NCBI GenBank assembly: GCA_025769875.1
Contig: JAGFNK010000158.1
Span: forward strand, 43,117 to 107,116
Length of the DNA: 64,000 nt
Direction: 5' to 3'
Source of the DNA: Russula earlei
Taxonomy: Eukaryota > Basidiomycota > Agaricomycetes > Russulales > Russulaceae
Both the position numbers and the translations under genes were made by a program. Under the pieces are notes generated by a model. The model had not been told where the DNA came from and did not search any database. It saw only the letters and a program-made list of their open reading frames with translations. Every line of letters starts with the position of its first letter. Within the stretch, counting starts at the first letter, position 1. Shown here piece by piece: positions 46,034 through 58,192 of this stretch.

Positions 46034-46677
46034 TCACGCGTCCGACAGCACTTCCAACCAGCCCTCCTGGCCAAACGTGTTCTCGCCAGAGTAGCTCACG
46101 TAAAGAAAGTTGTCCTCATCCCTGATATCAATGCAGTCAGCGTCAAACGATACAAGGGTCTGCTGCGGACGGCCGCTTACTTGTGCTCCTCGTAAATCGC
46201 GCTCATCAGCGCCGCAGTTGGAGGTAGGGTTTCATCCACAAAGATAAAAATAGCCTTCTCAGGTGCCAGTTTGATGCGCTTGCGGATCACGTAGACGAAT
46301 TGACCGACCGTCAAATCCTGCGTGTGGAGACGAGGGGAGAAAGAGTATCAGCAGATAGCTCGTGTGTCATGGTCGTTGGCTGGGTGACGCACCGAGGGCA
46401 CCAAATACTTCTTCTTGTCGATGGTGGGGATGTCTGTCCTGTCCGCTTTTTCGCATATGACCTGGTTGTTTGAGACGTCAAGTGGGGGGCCGTCTCTGGG
46501 AGACGATATGAGAGATGACGCACTGGAATGCGATCAGGATACTTCTGGCGAATGCGCTCGGCCTCGGCCTTGCGTTTCTCTGGGGACGAGGCAACACGAT
46601 CAGATAGGGATCGCGCGCAGCGAAACGGGGACATGCCGCTCACCGAAGGGGTGCTCGTCCTTGAATTTGGAGCGCAT
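46034..46677 (-). CDS. ATG8: Autophagy ubiquitin-like protein ATG8
   Basis: ATG8 is conjugated to phosphatidylethanolamine and drives autophagosome growth and cargo binding. Five exons give an almost consensus protein: [11 protein letters not shown] (46677-46644), [19 protein letters not shown] (46579-46524), [20 protein letters not shown] then VPS (46461-46393), [20 protein letters not shown] and so on to YEEHK (46317-46181), and [17 protein letters not shown] plus a tail (46121-46034). The intron phases work at all four junctions. The conserved Gly in NTFG is the expected ATG4 cleavage site. Here it is followed by an 11-residue extension ([11 protein letters not shown]), which should be removed before lipidation. 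Intact. Confidence 0.96.
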
Positions 46678-47115
46678 TGTGATATATGAAGGGCAGAAAA
46701 GGTTGAGTGCGGTTTGGTTGGGTAGAGGGTTTGGAGATGAGAGCTGGCGTGGGTAGGATGGAAGGTGAGTGAAGTGAGTGAGTGACTGGGTTATAACACA
46801 ACACGAGCTGGGCACGCGCGAGGCCGCGCCTGTGGTCGAGTCAACAAAGCAAAACAACGTGGCCTTGCTTATTTAGTCTGCTCGGTCCCCTCGGCGCACA
46901 CCGCACCCACACCACCTTTACACGGCCATTACCCAGCTCTCAGCCAGCTCGGTCCAGCTCGGTCCTGACTCAGCCACTGCTGCGACAACTGTGATCCTTG
47001 CCCGCCTTTCTTCCCCCCGATTGCGTGTGCTTGCTGCGCTTTTTCGGATCCAACGCTGATTACAAATCCTCGTACGCAATCAGTGCCCTCCTTCAATATT
47101 ACAATACGACATGAG
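46678..47115. promoter_or_regulatory. ATG8 upstream region and DIS3 3' flank
   Basis: This 438-bp spacer holds the ATG8 promoter and the end of the DIS3 transcript, both minus strand. Around 46920-46970 there are repeated cagctcggtc motifs. No gene was recognised. Confidence 0.5.
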
Positions 47116-50100
47116 CTACATATTACTGGAATCTAATGGCTTCACGAGGGACATCTTTACCTTTCCTCTTTGTGTGTTTTTGTCCTTTTCCACTTCGATT
47201 CTCACAGTCACCTTGTCGAACACGGCGATCGTGACATCCTCGCCTCCGGAACCCGAGGATGGTATCGTGAAAGTATAGTCGTCAGCGTCAAACTTTGTCT
47301 TCCGCTTGAACGTGACTAAGCCTTCGATGCCAAGCCTGCAGAATTGTATGTGTCAGAACCTACCCTGGAAACGAAAAAGTGCCACTGACTTGGAGACGAA
47401 CACGTTAAGGCCGTTGCGGAATGTCCGGATGACGAACGCCTCCTCGGTCACTTTCCCGGCCCCTATGGACGCGGATCTCTCCGCTCGGGCTTTGAGTGCG
47501 AGACCAACGTAAAACTCCACGCTTGCACGGCCCGCCATCTGCGCCATGCGATGTCTTCTATTTACGACATCCAACGTACGCTCCACATGCGTCTTTGAGT
47601 GAAGCGAGGCATGTAGCGGGCTATAGGAAATTGCTGCCGCCAGCTGCCTGTGTACAAGCACGTCTATGCAGTTTCTAGCACTTGCCAGAGCATGAAGCAA
47701 ACACCGAACTTACCAGCATATCGTCGAATCGGGCTTGTAAAATGCGTGTAAATCGCACTGGCCAGGCCGTAGTGTCCGAAAGCTTCCTTCGACACGCTGC
47801 CGGAACAGAAATATTCTGCGGATAGCATACAACGCGTCGCCATGATCCTGACGAGCGTGTTGAATGCAGGTTCCGTTGGATCCTGTAGACATCACTTCAG
47901 CGTTCATGTTCATGCCCAGTCGGTCTAGCGGAGCCTACAATGCACTTATCCAGTGATGCTGCCAGTGCGGCAGAGCTGGTCACATCCAATCTTATGCCGC
48001 GACGCCTCTGGAGAATGTCCTGGAGTTTTTCAAAGTTCGTTTTCGGCGGTGGCATGTGCCTTCGGAGAACGGCAGTCTGAGGAAATGCTTCATGGATCCT
48101 TTGGGCAACGCTTATGTTGGCAAGGAGCATGAATTCTTCAACCAGACTATTTGTTTCGCACAACTCCTTTTGCTCAACATCTATGGGGTCTGAGGACTCT
48201 GCGCTATCGAGATGAATCTTGACTTCCGGCGATGCGAGGTTGAGCGCCCCAGCAGCCATGCGACCTGCTTTCAACTTCTGGGAGAGGGTGTTGAGAAGGC
48301 GGATACTATTTGTCAAGTCATCTTGCTGGTGTCTACATAACGCATGAGACCAGTCGTGGTAAAGGAGAGGGCCAAACGAACGGGTCATCTTTGCGGATTT
48401 GTGCTTCCTCATAGGTGAATGCACATTTGGATGCAATGACCGACTTAGTAAACCGGACGTCCACAATCTTCGCATCAGGTGTCAACTCCTATATGTCAAA
48501 CAGGATGTCAGAAGTTGCCCACAATGGTTAACCTTTCACTCACCCAGATTACGGAGAACGCTAGTCGCTCGACAAAAGGCCGGAGGGAGCAAAGATTTGT
48601 CCCTAGAAGGGCAGGTAGCATGTCGATGCGTTTGTCAACAAGATACACAGTCGTTCCACGCGCAGCAGCTTCGGCGTCCATTGGGTTGTCCGGAAGAACA
48701 AAATGAGAGACGTCTGCGATGTCTGAAGCGGGACTTAACAACAGTGCTTATCAAAACCAAAACACGTCGCGCTCACGGACGCCTGCCTCAATGTTCCCGT
48801 TTGGTAATTGACGGGCATGTAATGCATCATCTATATCCTGACAACCTTCGCAAGTGGATAGTTGTTAAAATGCCTTGGTACGAGTCATGTATACGCACCA
48901 GGGGGGTCAATACTACAAATATTAAGTTGTCGCAAGTCTTCACGGTCTCTCCAAATAATATCGCCGTCCCTTTTCGGTGGTACTATCCACTGTTCGCCTT
49001 CAGATGGCAAGCAGTCCAAGATGGCCTTTCCAAACGGCCTATATGGGACGTCAAACTCGAGCAACAAGCTTTCTTGCTCAGCCTCTTTGCTCTCGACTTT
49101 TCCGAGAGCCCTGACGAAGTGACCTTCGGGATAGCGTGATGTTATATCCCACTTGTCAATTGTGACAAGAATCTTCTGGCCAAGAAGCGCGGGTGCCTGC
49201 CGGGTACGCATTCGGATGCGCGGGAGGAGACGCGAGACCGGAATTGCGAACACAGTCTGTTGAGAAAGTGATGTCGTCGTAGAAGAATTCAGAGTAGTAT
49301 TATCTATATGGCAGACATATCTAGCATGAGAAGAATATCAGGACGGTTAGCGTAGAGAGATGGTGATCCCTTACGCTCTCCAGTTTCTCTTAATGACACC
49401 AACAATGCGACCGGTGGGCTGCTTCTCGGTTATTGGGTGAGAAGAAGCTTCAGTTCTCAAAGACCTCTCATCCACGATTGCCCTATCACCTTCCTCATCA
49501 GACTCTTCTGCATCGTCATTCTTGAGCGTAACTTTACATTGGTCAGCCTTATCAGGATAAGGACAAAATACGACTTGCAGTCTTGGTCAACCACTTCGTC
49601 CGTGGGCGCCTTCCATTCTTTTTCGTTGAATACTTCGACCACTACGATATCTCCGTGTACGGCGCGATTCATATTCTCCCGTCCTATCAAAAGGACTGGT
49701 TTGCCATATACCTCTACGTTGACGCTACCCTAGAATACTCTATCAATGAAAAAGTGATATTGTTTTACGCATAGAACTGACCTCCAAAAAGTTGAACTGA
49801 TTCGCGTTAAAATGTCCTTGGTATAATTGACCTGCTTTGACTCCTGCCATAAGCACACCAGTTGACAAGTACTGATTTATGATCACGATTAGTTGCCACA
49901 AAGAGGCATGGACAATGACAGCTGGTCACCTCGGAATATAAAGGAGGACGTCCTGCAGCTGTTGTAGGCTCAATGCTATTGGATCCTGCCGTCAATAGGT
50001 CCATTAGTTGGGTAGACTCGGGCATACCCTCGACATATCGCCGAACTACATAATTGGAGAGGTGACTCCGTGGACGTGTCAGCGAGAGGGATATTCAGTC

Positions 50101-50901
50101 ACCTGAAGAGCAAGGCATCCCATCTTTTTCAGCTTTCGATCGATTACCGACGTCATCAGTCAAAAGTACGACTGTCGGTAATGTTGGCAGTGGCTGTCCT
50201 CGTATTGGTGGGCGTGTAAGGGATATGTGCGTGTTGTACCAGGAGGTTCCGACACGGATAGCTTGAGCTCCGAATCAGAAAGTGAAAATTTGGAGTATGA
50301 GACTTTGGCACCTCGGTCATTGCGGTCGTTTGGGGTCTCTCCCACTTCGCGAACCACCGCCGTTTCCCTGTTACGGATGAAGGAGTAGTCACCAATTGAG
50401 TTATGGCACTCACGAACGAAATTCATTGTAGAACATCCAAGTAGGCTTCTCGTCCGACTTCATTAATGCCTTGAGTCTATTATAAAGGGGAAGCGACCGG
50501 TGTCGGACTTCCTCTAATACCGTCTGCAAAAGTATAACGGGTGTTTTGAAATAGCTCGATTCCATGAGATCCATCTACGGGACGAGATCAAACCATAAAG
50601 TCACCACGCGAGGTGGGGAACAGACCTGACCAAGGAATACGTTTGTATCGGGTAGGACAAAATGGCCGTTGGGAAAGAACTTGTGGTCGAGTGCACCGGT
50701 GAAAGGGAGACGTGAACCAGGAGTAAATATGCATTCTCTACATTTTTCGATCCCGCAAGAGACATCATCCCTAAGATACCTCTCTCGGATGACTAAAAAG
50801 CCTTCGAACACCTGTTGCAAATCAAGGGAATTGCAGCGTACCTTTGACGACTTTCCCTCTGGCGGTTTTCTTGAAAAACTTTCGTTGTGTAAATACAGCA
50901 T
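47116..50901 (-). CDS. DIS3: Exosome exonuclease DIS3/RRP44
   Basis: The catalytic 3'-5' exoribonuclease and endonuclease of the RNA exosome. The start is [17 protein letters not shown], then [13 protein letters not shown], and the PIN-domain core [12 protein letters not shown] with its Asp, which marks DIS3 rather than DIS3L2. The RNB catalytic motif [20 protein letters not shown] lies at about 48835-48785. It is followed by [60 protein letters not shown] and [13 protein letters not shown]. The C-terminal S1-like region ends [18 protein letters not shown] at TAG 47118-47116. Many short introns are present; for example, the first joins SSK to VIRERY. Catalytic Asp residues are present and I see no lesion. 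Confidence 0.92.
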
Positions 50902-51043
50902 CTTCTCGGTTGCGTCTGCGAATAGTGATTTCGACCATGGTGGGAACGCGATAAGATTACTGCCTCTGCCTGATACCACCGTCGCGCGCGTTCGCGTTGC
51001 ACTCGAAGCGCTTAACACGTGGTCATCAACCTGACCTCAGAAC
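50902..51043. promoter_or_regulatory. Short divergent promoter between DIS3 and glucosidase I
   Basis: Only 142 bp separate the ATG of DIS3 (50901, minus) from the ATG at 51044 (plus). Both transcripts must start here or share 5' leader sequence. No TATA-like element is obvious. An acgcgt-like GC-rich patch lies near 50982-51000. Confidence 0.6.
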
Positions 51044-54000
51044 AATGCAGTTACTCTGGTTTCTGCTGTTCCTCGTCCCGTCCGTTACACCACTCTCTTT
51101 AAACGGTTCCAGCTCGCCCATATGGGGAACATTTCGCCCCAATCTCTACTTTGGCCTTAGGCCGCGGATACCCCAATCACTAATGACCGGTCTCATTTGG
51201 TTCGGTACCCAAGACTATCAATCATTCACAAGTATGTCAAGTCTTTGTGACACATTGAGTACTGTTGTACTGATGCCTTTCGCAGAGGCACGCCACGCGT
51301 GCGAGCAAGGGGATGAGCTCGATGGATATTCATGGACCCAATTCGATGCAAGAGAAGGCGGTATTCAAGTATTGAAAGATAGTAAAAACAACGTTAAAGT
51401 TACTACCGAGTTATTGATGGTCGACGCCGGCGAGCACGGTGGGAGCTGGGCAGCTCGCATTAAAGGAGAGCCTATAAACAAAGGTTTGCATATTGCCACA
51501 CGTCAGGTTTGCACTCATCATTGTGTTGCGCACAGGAAAACCCTCACATACTTCGTTCATCTTCTACGTTGGTCTGGAAGGCATGGGTGGCCTCGATTTG
51601 GAAACGGACGAAAACAAGAATGTGTGCAGCAATTATTTTTGCCTGCTCTGGCAACTGAATGGATACCCCAGGGCATTGAAGGTCCTATCGCTCTCACTGG
51701 TTCAACACCTGAGTTTGATGAGTTTAACATTCGTATCGAGGATGGTACGTCTTCACCATTATTTTCAACCGCGTTTCTCAAGTGGGGTTTGCAGGCCCGA
51801 ACAACACAGCCTTTTCCAGTGGTCCCTTCTCGGATGTCTACGCCAAGCGTATAGGGAAAACACATTACAGCGGGTTCCGTGTTCCCGCAGGAAACATATG
51901 GCAGGCAAAACGTAAGGATAATACATTCCACCGTAAGGATAGCCGGCTGACTATGAAGCAGGGTTCATCATCGACGATCTTGTTCAAAATGCAGGAAACG
52001 CCGTGCGAGGCGTCAAGGAGGCGGATTCCGTCCCTCACCCCTCATTCACACTTCAGCTCTCTGATGAAACACTCTCAGGGAATAACCTGCTGGCATTTCA
52101 GAAGTCCTTTGACGGAGAGTTCCAGTTCGACATATTTTATGAGAGCCGAAGCGCACGCACAAACTTGAGTGGTATATATCTAAACAATCGCCGGCAGTGC
52201 TCGTAAGTGCTGACGATTTTACAGCTGCCACCTTGGACGAAGGGATTGCGGCATTTTCCACATCATTTACTCGGCGTTTTCGTGAGATATTTCCCGTTCC
52301 TGATTCGCCCAAACGGGATGCACTCGAAGCGTTTTCGCAAGCAATCACTTCAAACCTACTCGGTGGGATCGGATATTTCTATGGCACATCTCTCGTAGAC
52401 CCTTCCTTCTCGTATGAATGGGATGACGATAGCTCGCCAGCTGACGACGATCACAAAGGACGCGACTCCAAAGGCTCCAAATTGACGGAGCCAAAAGCCC
52501 TTTTGACAGCAACGCCGAGTCGCAGTTTCTTCCCGAGAGGATTCTACTGGGATGAAGGTTTCCACCTTTTGCATATAGGCGAATGGGACAACGACCTTAG
52601 GTTAGTCTTTTTGTTTATTCGGTTGACCCCGTTGACCTCTGTCGCAGCCTAGAGATCCTTAAAGACTGGATAGACCTAATTGACGATGATGGCTGGGTTG
52701 CACGCGAACAAATTCTTGGTGAGGAGGCACGAAGCAAGGCACGACGTCTGATCCCTATACGAGCGTTGTGCGCTTCACTGATTAATCCGGCTATCAGGTC
52801 CCAGAACAATTCCAGACGCAAGTCCCCAGCTTCGCCAACCCGCCTACTTTGACCATGGCCGTGACGGCCTTCATTAAGCGACTCAGACGTCATGCTGGGC
52901 CCACTGACATGGATCTGGGCTTGGACTTTGGTACAGGCGGGCTTCAATTACCTCTTTCCTCGTCGCAACTTTCAAAGTGCAATCGTTATGTGGAAGATCG
53001 AGGCCTAGCCATGTCATTTTTGCAGTCTATATACGAACCGCTGAAGCGTCATTACAAATGGTTCAGGCGCACGCAGCGTGGACAACTAAAGCAATATGGG
53101 CGCAAGGCTCGGTCAAGGACAGAAGCCTTCCGATGGCGTGGTAGATCAGAAAAGCACGTCCTGACTAGCGGTATGGATGACTATCCTAGGGCTCCGCCTC
53201 ACATTGGCGAGCTGCATCTGGACTTGCTCTCCTGGATGGCTTTCTTCTCCAGGACAATGAAGGAGATTGCCGAGTTCGTAGGTGAAGAAGAGGACAAACT
53301 GTATTACGCCAACATTGAGAAGGCTTCGATCGATAACCTCGATGGTGCGAGCCCCGCTTTTTACTCTTTATGTCCTGACCGGTGTTGTGATCAGATCTCC
53401 ATTGGAGCGAAGGTTCACAGATGTATTGCGACGTCGGTGTGGATGATGATGGTGTGACACATCCCACCGTTTCCTAGACAATAAGCTGACAATGCATCGG
53501 TTTGTGCATGTATAGACGAGTCCTACCATGTCTGTCACAAGGGATATCTTTCTTTGTTCCCTTTCCTATTGTCTCTGCTACCACCCGATTCCCCTCATCT
53601 TGGCTCCATATTGGACCTTTTGCATGACCCCAAACACTTGTGGTCCCCGTATGGCCTTCGGAGCTTGTCGGCGTCCCATCCCGACTTTGGCACAGGCGAA
53701 AACTACTGGAAGGGCCCTATATGGATTCAGATGAACTATCTTGCGTTACAGGCACTACACGAGGTGAGTATGTAGGTGCCACGAAGTGACTCGGACCTGA
53801 TATTGATCAGACATATGCTATGCATGAGGGACCATACCAAGAGAAGGCTCGATTGATCTACTCAGAACTTCGCCGGAACGTGATCGATAACGTATTCAAG
53901 GCGCGCAGATTTTGTATTCATTGTACTCGTGTTGCCCGCTTATCTGACTCACATGTAGGAGTACCAGCGCACGGGATACGTCTGGGAACAGTACGACGCC

Positions 54001-54120
54001 AATACGGGCGAGGGCCGAAGAGAAGGTTGCCCGTCACCGAATTGTTCTAGAGATGATTGACTAATAGCCAGTCTGCACCCATAGTCACCTTTCACCGGAT
54101 GGACCTCTTTGGTGACATGA
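51044..54120 (+). CDS. CWH41: Mannosyl-oligosaccharide glucosidase (processing alpha-glucosidase I, GH63)
   Basis: The ER enzyme that removes the outermost glucose from newly attached N-glycans. The start MQLLWFLLFLVPSVTPLSL looks like a signal peptide or anchor. It is followed by SPIWGTFRPNLYFGLRPRIP and LMTGLIWFGTQDYQS. Later blocks are FYVGLEGMGGLDLETDENKN, GPNNTAFSSGPFSDVYAKRI, LLGGIGYFYGTSLVDPSFSY, and the catalytic-region motif SRSFFPRGFYWDEGFHLL. Next are ANPPTLTMAVTAFIKR, DDYPRAPPHIGELHLDLLSW, GENYWKGPIWIQMNYLALQA, EYQRTGYVWEQYDANTGEG and PFTGWTSLVT. At least eight short introns are needed. The last junction (about 54038-54088) does not join in phase by eye. The gene otherwise looks intact, and the end is uncertain. 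Confidence 0.88.
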
Positions 54121-54796
54121 GTGAGAACGGTCCCCGCAACCCTTACACAGTCATTACTGATCTGAAAATTCTCAGTCATTTCGAGAAGTACTGAACGGAG
54201 TGGACTCAGGCGTTTAGGTGCCAGGCTGGTCCATTACCCTGACGCGCTCATCTCGACCCTCACGTTCCATGCCCGGGCGATGAGACGTGGTCCATGTGAA
54301 AATTTCACGCTAATACATTAATTTGGAAAGCGCCAATGAAAGTCAGTCGTCGGCGGAGAATGGACAAGCGGTCGACAGAACTGACATATGCCAGTGCTTC
54401 TAGAGACGTTGGTGGGCACCAGGAGGAAGGGCTATGCATGGCAACAATGACGTCTGCGTCAACACGAGGAGAACTTTATCTGTGCATCCCGATGTAGAAG
54501 GCAATACTCCGCCGATGACACAACCTCGGCTCGGACTTGGAAACCATTTAATAAATCGGTGGGAATTGCCGGATTCCTGGGCAGGGACGGTGGGTTGACC
54601 AGATTTTCGCCCAATTCGTGGTCCTGGTACCCAGAATCGGAAATCTGAGCCGTGGTTTCGGGTTCGTCATGGGCCATTGGGTGGTGGACCTGGCGTGACC
54701 GATGCCGGCCAGGGATGCTTGGGCGATGCACCGCCGGTTATATAACCGCGCCGAGGCGGCGTGCGGCGAGACCCGTGTACTTTCCTTTCCCCCCTC
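54121..54796. other. Intergenic region
   Basis: No coding motif was recognised. The end next to 54797 is very CT-rich (tactttcctttcccccctc), a typical leader or promoter tract for the next gene. Confidence 0.45.
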
Positions 54797-55517
54797 ATGT
54801 ACTCATTGGAGCTTGTGATCAAACTTATATTTTTGCTCCTGGTACATCAGTGATTTTACAAGGTCCTTCGACCTATAAATCTAACCGCAGCCTCTACCCA
54901 GACTTGCATCTATGGCGTTGTCACTTACCACGACACGAAGGATCGTAGTCCTTTAAACCCTTCCTACACAGAATGGGACATCTGCTGGCCAATGGCGACG
55001 TGGTACATTAGTTGGCACGCGGCAATCTGTTTGTCGGTCGTCTCCCTCCCTTCCTCACTTTTCAAGCTTGAGTATGGATTTTCCCGGGAATCTATACTTC
55101 CGATCACCTAACTGTGTTTTTCGGCTTTAGTGTGGACCTGACAGATCGCAACTTGCCCCAGGGCCCGGATTGGAAGCGGTTGACGATCCTGTTCCTTTGG
55201 TATCTTACGGGTTTTCCCATTGCCTACATAATGGGGGATTCCTGCAGCGTTGGGGCGCCTGGAACATGGGCGCGCGCTGGCCGGGTATTTATCGAAGGGA
55301 TAGTGGCCTTTGGGCTTGCGGGCGTCATATTTGTGAGTGTTTTTTGCTCTATGTTCGTGTGTACGAGCTGACTTGAATCTGTGAACCCTTTGTCACTCAG
55401 GGACTTGGACGGTATCTATTTCCGACCCACCTTACACGTGCAGTAGTACTACCGTTCCCACCCGAAAAGGTGCAATCGGCACCATCAGGCGGCACCAAAT
55501 TCTCAGAGGCTGTGTAG
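54797..55517 (+). CDS. Small four-exon membrane protein of unknown family
   Basis: Four exons join without phase conflict: 54797-54841 (MYSLELVIKLIFLLL), 54902-55071 (TCIYGVVTYHDTKDR...LPSSLFK), 55131-55332 (VDLTDRNLPQGPDWKRLTIL...) and 55401-55517 (GLGRYLFPTHLTR...FSEAV, TAG). This gives 177 residues. Hydrophobic segments are visible at the N-terminus, at WYISWHAAICLSVVSLP, at LTILFLWYLTGFPIAYIMG and at IEGIVAFGLAGVIF, so three or four membrane passes are likely. Introns are 60, 59 and 68 nt with GT-AG ends. A CT-rich leader precedes the ATG. I do not recognise the family. Confidence 0.6.
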
Positions 55518-55984
55518 TTTGGCTTTCTCTCTTGTTCAAGTTCTTGGCTTGCCATAATGGCACTGCCGAGTTGGCATACGCTCTCCAATGTCATGTTTAT
55601 AATGGCTGTGGAGCTTACATCTCTCACCACGTTTGATTGGTACGCGATGCCATGCATCAGAGTTGATATCAGGATATTGCAGAATTCTCATTGTACCTAT
55701 TTCCAATATTTTTATATCATGATGCAAACATGACCATCACCTTACTTCCTCGTGTCACAAATGTGCCCTTCTGGGAGTGTGTAGCAGACAACAGGCTGCT
55801 GCTTTTGGCTCAGAAATTCATGTACAATACAGTACTTCACAGCGACGTGCGAGTAAGAACGTAATGGTGATAAGTCCAAGGAAAGGAGACGAGAACGACG
55901 AGGAAGAGCAATACGTCGAACGTGGACACGACATGGAGACGAGTTTCGGAGGCAGAGAGGCGGGGGTCGAAGGCGACTTTGACG
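55518..55984. other. Region without a recognised gene
   Basis: Open frames on the minus strand (to about 116 codons, 55742-56092) run into the inverted-duplication arm and show no motif. No gene is supported. Confidence 0.35.
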
Positions 55985-56890
55985 TGAGGTTATGGCAATG
56001 GCAACAGGGACCGGCCAGCTTGTTATGGCCTGTCCGCACACATTTGTAAGTGTCTGAGTGAGAAAAGTGATCAAGGACCCCAGAGACACCATTTTTTTTC
56101 ACTGTCACGACGGGCAGGGAGGGATAAGTCGAGTCTGCTTATAGTCAACTCAGTGGACAATAAAAGTAAAATATTTCAAGTGCTGAGTAGGCTCTGTTGC
56201 GGCCACAAATTATATTACATAAGTAATGACTTTAGTTGAGCACGAAAAATGTGATAAAAAAGGTTAAATAAGGACAGTCAACTCATTTCGGCACAACATT
56301 TACCCTAGCCTGGCTAAAAGTTGTGCCGGAATGAGTAGACTGTCCTTATTTAACCTTTTTTGTCACATTTTTCGTGCTCAACTAAGGTCATTACTTATGT
56401 AATATAATTTGTGGCCGCAACAGAGCCTACTCAGCACTTGAAATATTTTACTTTTATTGTCCACTGAGTTGACTATAAGCAGACTTGACTTATCCCTTCC
56501 TGCCCGTCGTGTGTTGTACCAATTCTTGAAGCAGAAATCATCATCGTTATATCGACACTCAGGTGTCAAACCCATGCCAAAGAGAAACCAGCACAATGCA
56601 TGAACAGAAACAACAAATGTACTGAGACCAACATGACCATTTTAAATGTACTCTTGCAGAGGACTGGAACGAGTGAGTGACAAGGCAGTGATCAGGGATC
56701 ATGCGCGAGGAAAAGCCACGAGATGTTTGGGCTGCGAGCTCTCACATACGGCTGTGGAAGTGGGTGGCGATCAAGGATTGGCAAGGTGGCAAGGTAGGGA
56801 CGAACAATGAACGAGAAAGAGGAAGCATACTACAAAAGAAAGCGGACGACGCAACACAATGACACCTGCACGCGTGTGATTCCGTGGCCA
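55985..56890 (+). repeat. Left arm of an inverted duplication
   Basis: Read backwards, this arm matches 59122-59775. Paired pieces include cacacatttgtaag (56037) with cttacaaatgtgtg (about 59582); tcaaggaccccagagacac (56071) with gtgtctctggggtccttga (about 59541); agaaaccagcacaatgcatg (56583) with catgcattgtgctggtttct (about 59435); and gcaacacaatgacacctgca (about 56850) with tgcaggtgtcattgtgtcgc (about 59142). The arm contains the MITE at 56106-56511, which the other arm lacks. Its inner end reaches slightly into the Rab-like last exon. Confidence 0.85.
56106..56511. mobile_element. Foldback MITE with CACGA ends and 3-bp target duplication
   Basis: Two 192-bp arms (56106-56297 and 56320-56511) are inverted copies with about 6 mismatches and a 22-nt loop. 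The ends are CACGACGGGCAGG and its complement, flanked by tgt on both sides (56103-56105, 56512-56514). The other arm of the inverted duplication (near 59522-59530) has the uninterrupted sequence, which proves the insertion and its borders. CACTA/EnSpm-type elements start CACTA or similar and give 3-bp duplications, so I infer a non-autonomous member. No coding capacity. Confidence 0.9.
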
Positions 56891-56899
56891 GCTGGATGA

Positions 56900-57509
56900 C
56901 ACACGTTACAGTACATCAAGGTCTGGGCAGCAGAGATGCTTTGGGTCGTTGCTCAGCGGCTGATCGCGAAGCACAGCTTTGCCGAGTTGCTTTTCCCACC
57001 CGCTCCCCTCAAAAGATGGCACAATCTCCTTCGGCGACTTTTATCACAAGCCTGAATCTCTGTCGGGTGTGCAAGTGCTACTTGTGCCGAATTCCTTGAT
57101 TGTGCAGCTTGTGCTCAACGCCACAAAACTTCAGCCATGTTGTCCAGGTTTCTTCGAAGCCTGCAGTGCGTTCATCAAATCTGACCACATCCTGACAGGC
57201 GGCGAGAATTTCTGTGAGTTGTGGTTAGGCTTTGCAGAGAAGGGCCTGGGAGTGGACGCCGAAGTCGTGAACCGTACCCCGTGAGGAGGTATCCAACATG
57301 AACGTGAGTTGCCTGCCAGCCTGGACCATCTATTACATGACACCCGAGTTACGTTTTACGTTTTCTTTTTTCACAGGGTATTAATGTCCCAGACATATGC
57401 CAGCCGGAGAAGGTCCCTGAGCCATACCCAGAACCTGAGCCAGGCAAGCCTGATGAGGATGAACCAGAGGACGACATGGTTCGGGCTTCCGCATACATAA
57501 TTTAGAAAG
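56900..57509 (+). other. Possible unknown small gene, not resolved
   Basis: Plus-strand frames give fragments such as DGTISFGDFYHKPESLSGVQ, VNATKLQPCCPGFFEACSAF and, after a possible intron (gtgagttgcc...cacag, about 57302-57377), INVPDICQPEKVPEPYPEPE with an acidic Pro-rich end. The two parts can be spliced, but I recognise no family and the start is unclear. It lies between the arms of the inverted duplication. Confidence 0.35.
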
Positions 57510-58192
57510 CAATCTTTACAGACCTCACCCTCTTTTCAGGCCCACTTGTTGGAGTACAGATGGAGGAAGAGTGGGAGTTTTCATCCTCCGTAGTTATGTT
57601 CCTGTTTCTTGGGCATCATAATTGCTGCGAAGTGAAGGCAGATAATGCTTGATGCCGATGATACCGAGCCATGCCTGCACGCAATATGGAGGGATCGACT
57701 GTACAGATGCACAAATAGATGTAGTATGTACTGGTATACCTGTCCTTGGCTCTCAGGCTCTCTCTCTCAGTTCGGTTTGGAGCGGCTAGCCACTTTTAGT
57801 TCTGAGTTCTCTGTTGGACGTGCAGCCACTTAGTGCGCGGCCACTATACCATACCCACCGGAACGCGAGCTGCACGACCGAGAGCACGACCAAGCCCCCT
57901 TGGATCCCACGGTGGCTGTGAGTCCCACCTCTACCTACCACCACGGCCCTCTACAACGGCATCTCCAAACGTGCCGACTCACCAGTCCAATACACAACAC
58001 ATGCCACCACTCCGTCTCCCAACACCCAATGTAAATACCCCACGCTCATCTTGACACGTGTGCAAGTGTACAGCAAACACAAACTCTACAAGCCCCACGA
58101 AATCGCCACCAACCTGTGTCTGACTGACCGATGACAGCCGGCCACTCGCATGGCACACGACTACACGACACGCAAACACACGCGATGGCACG
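57510..58192. other. Upstream region of the Rab pseudogene
   Basis: CA/CT-rich sequence from about 57900 to 58190, consistent with a former promoter. No gene was recognised. Confidence 0.4.
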
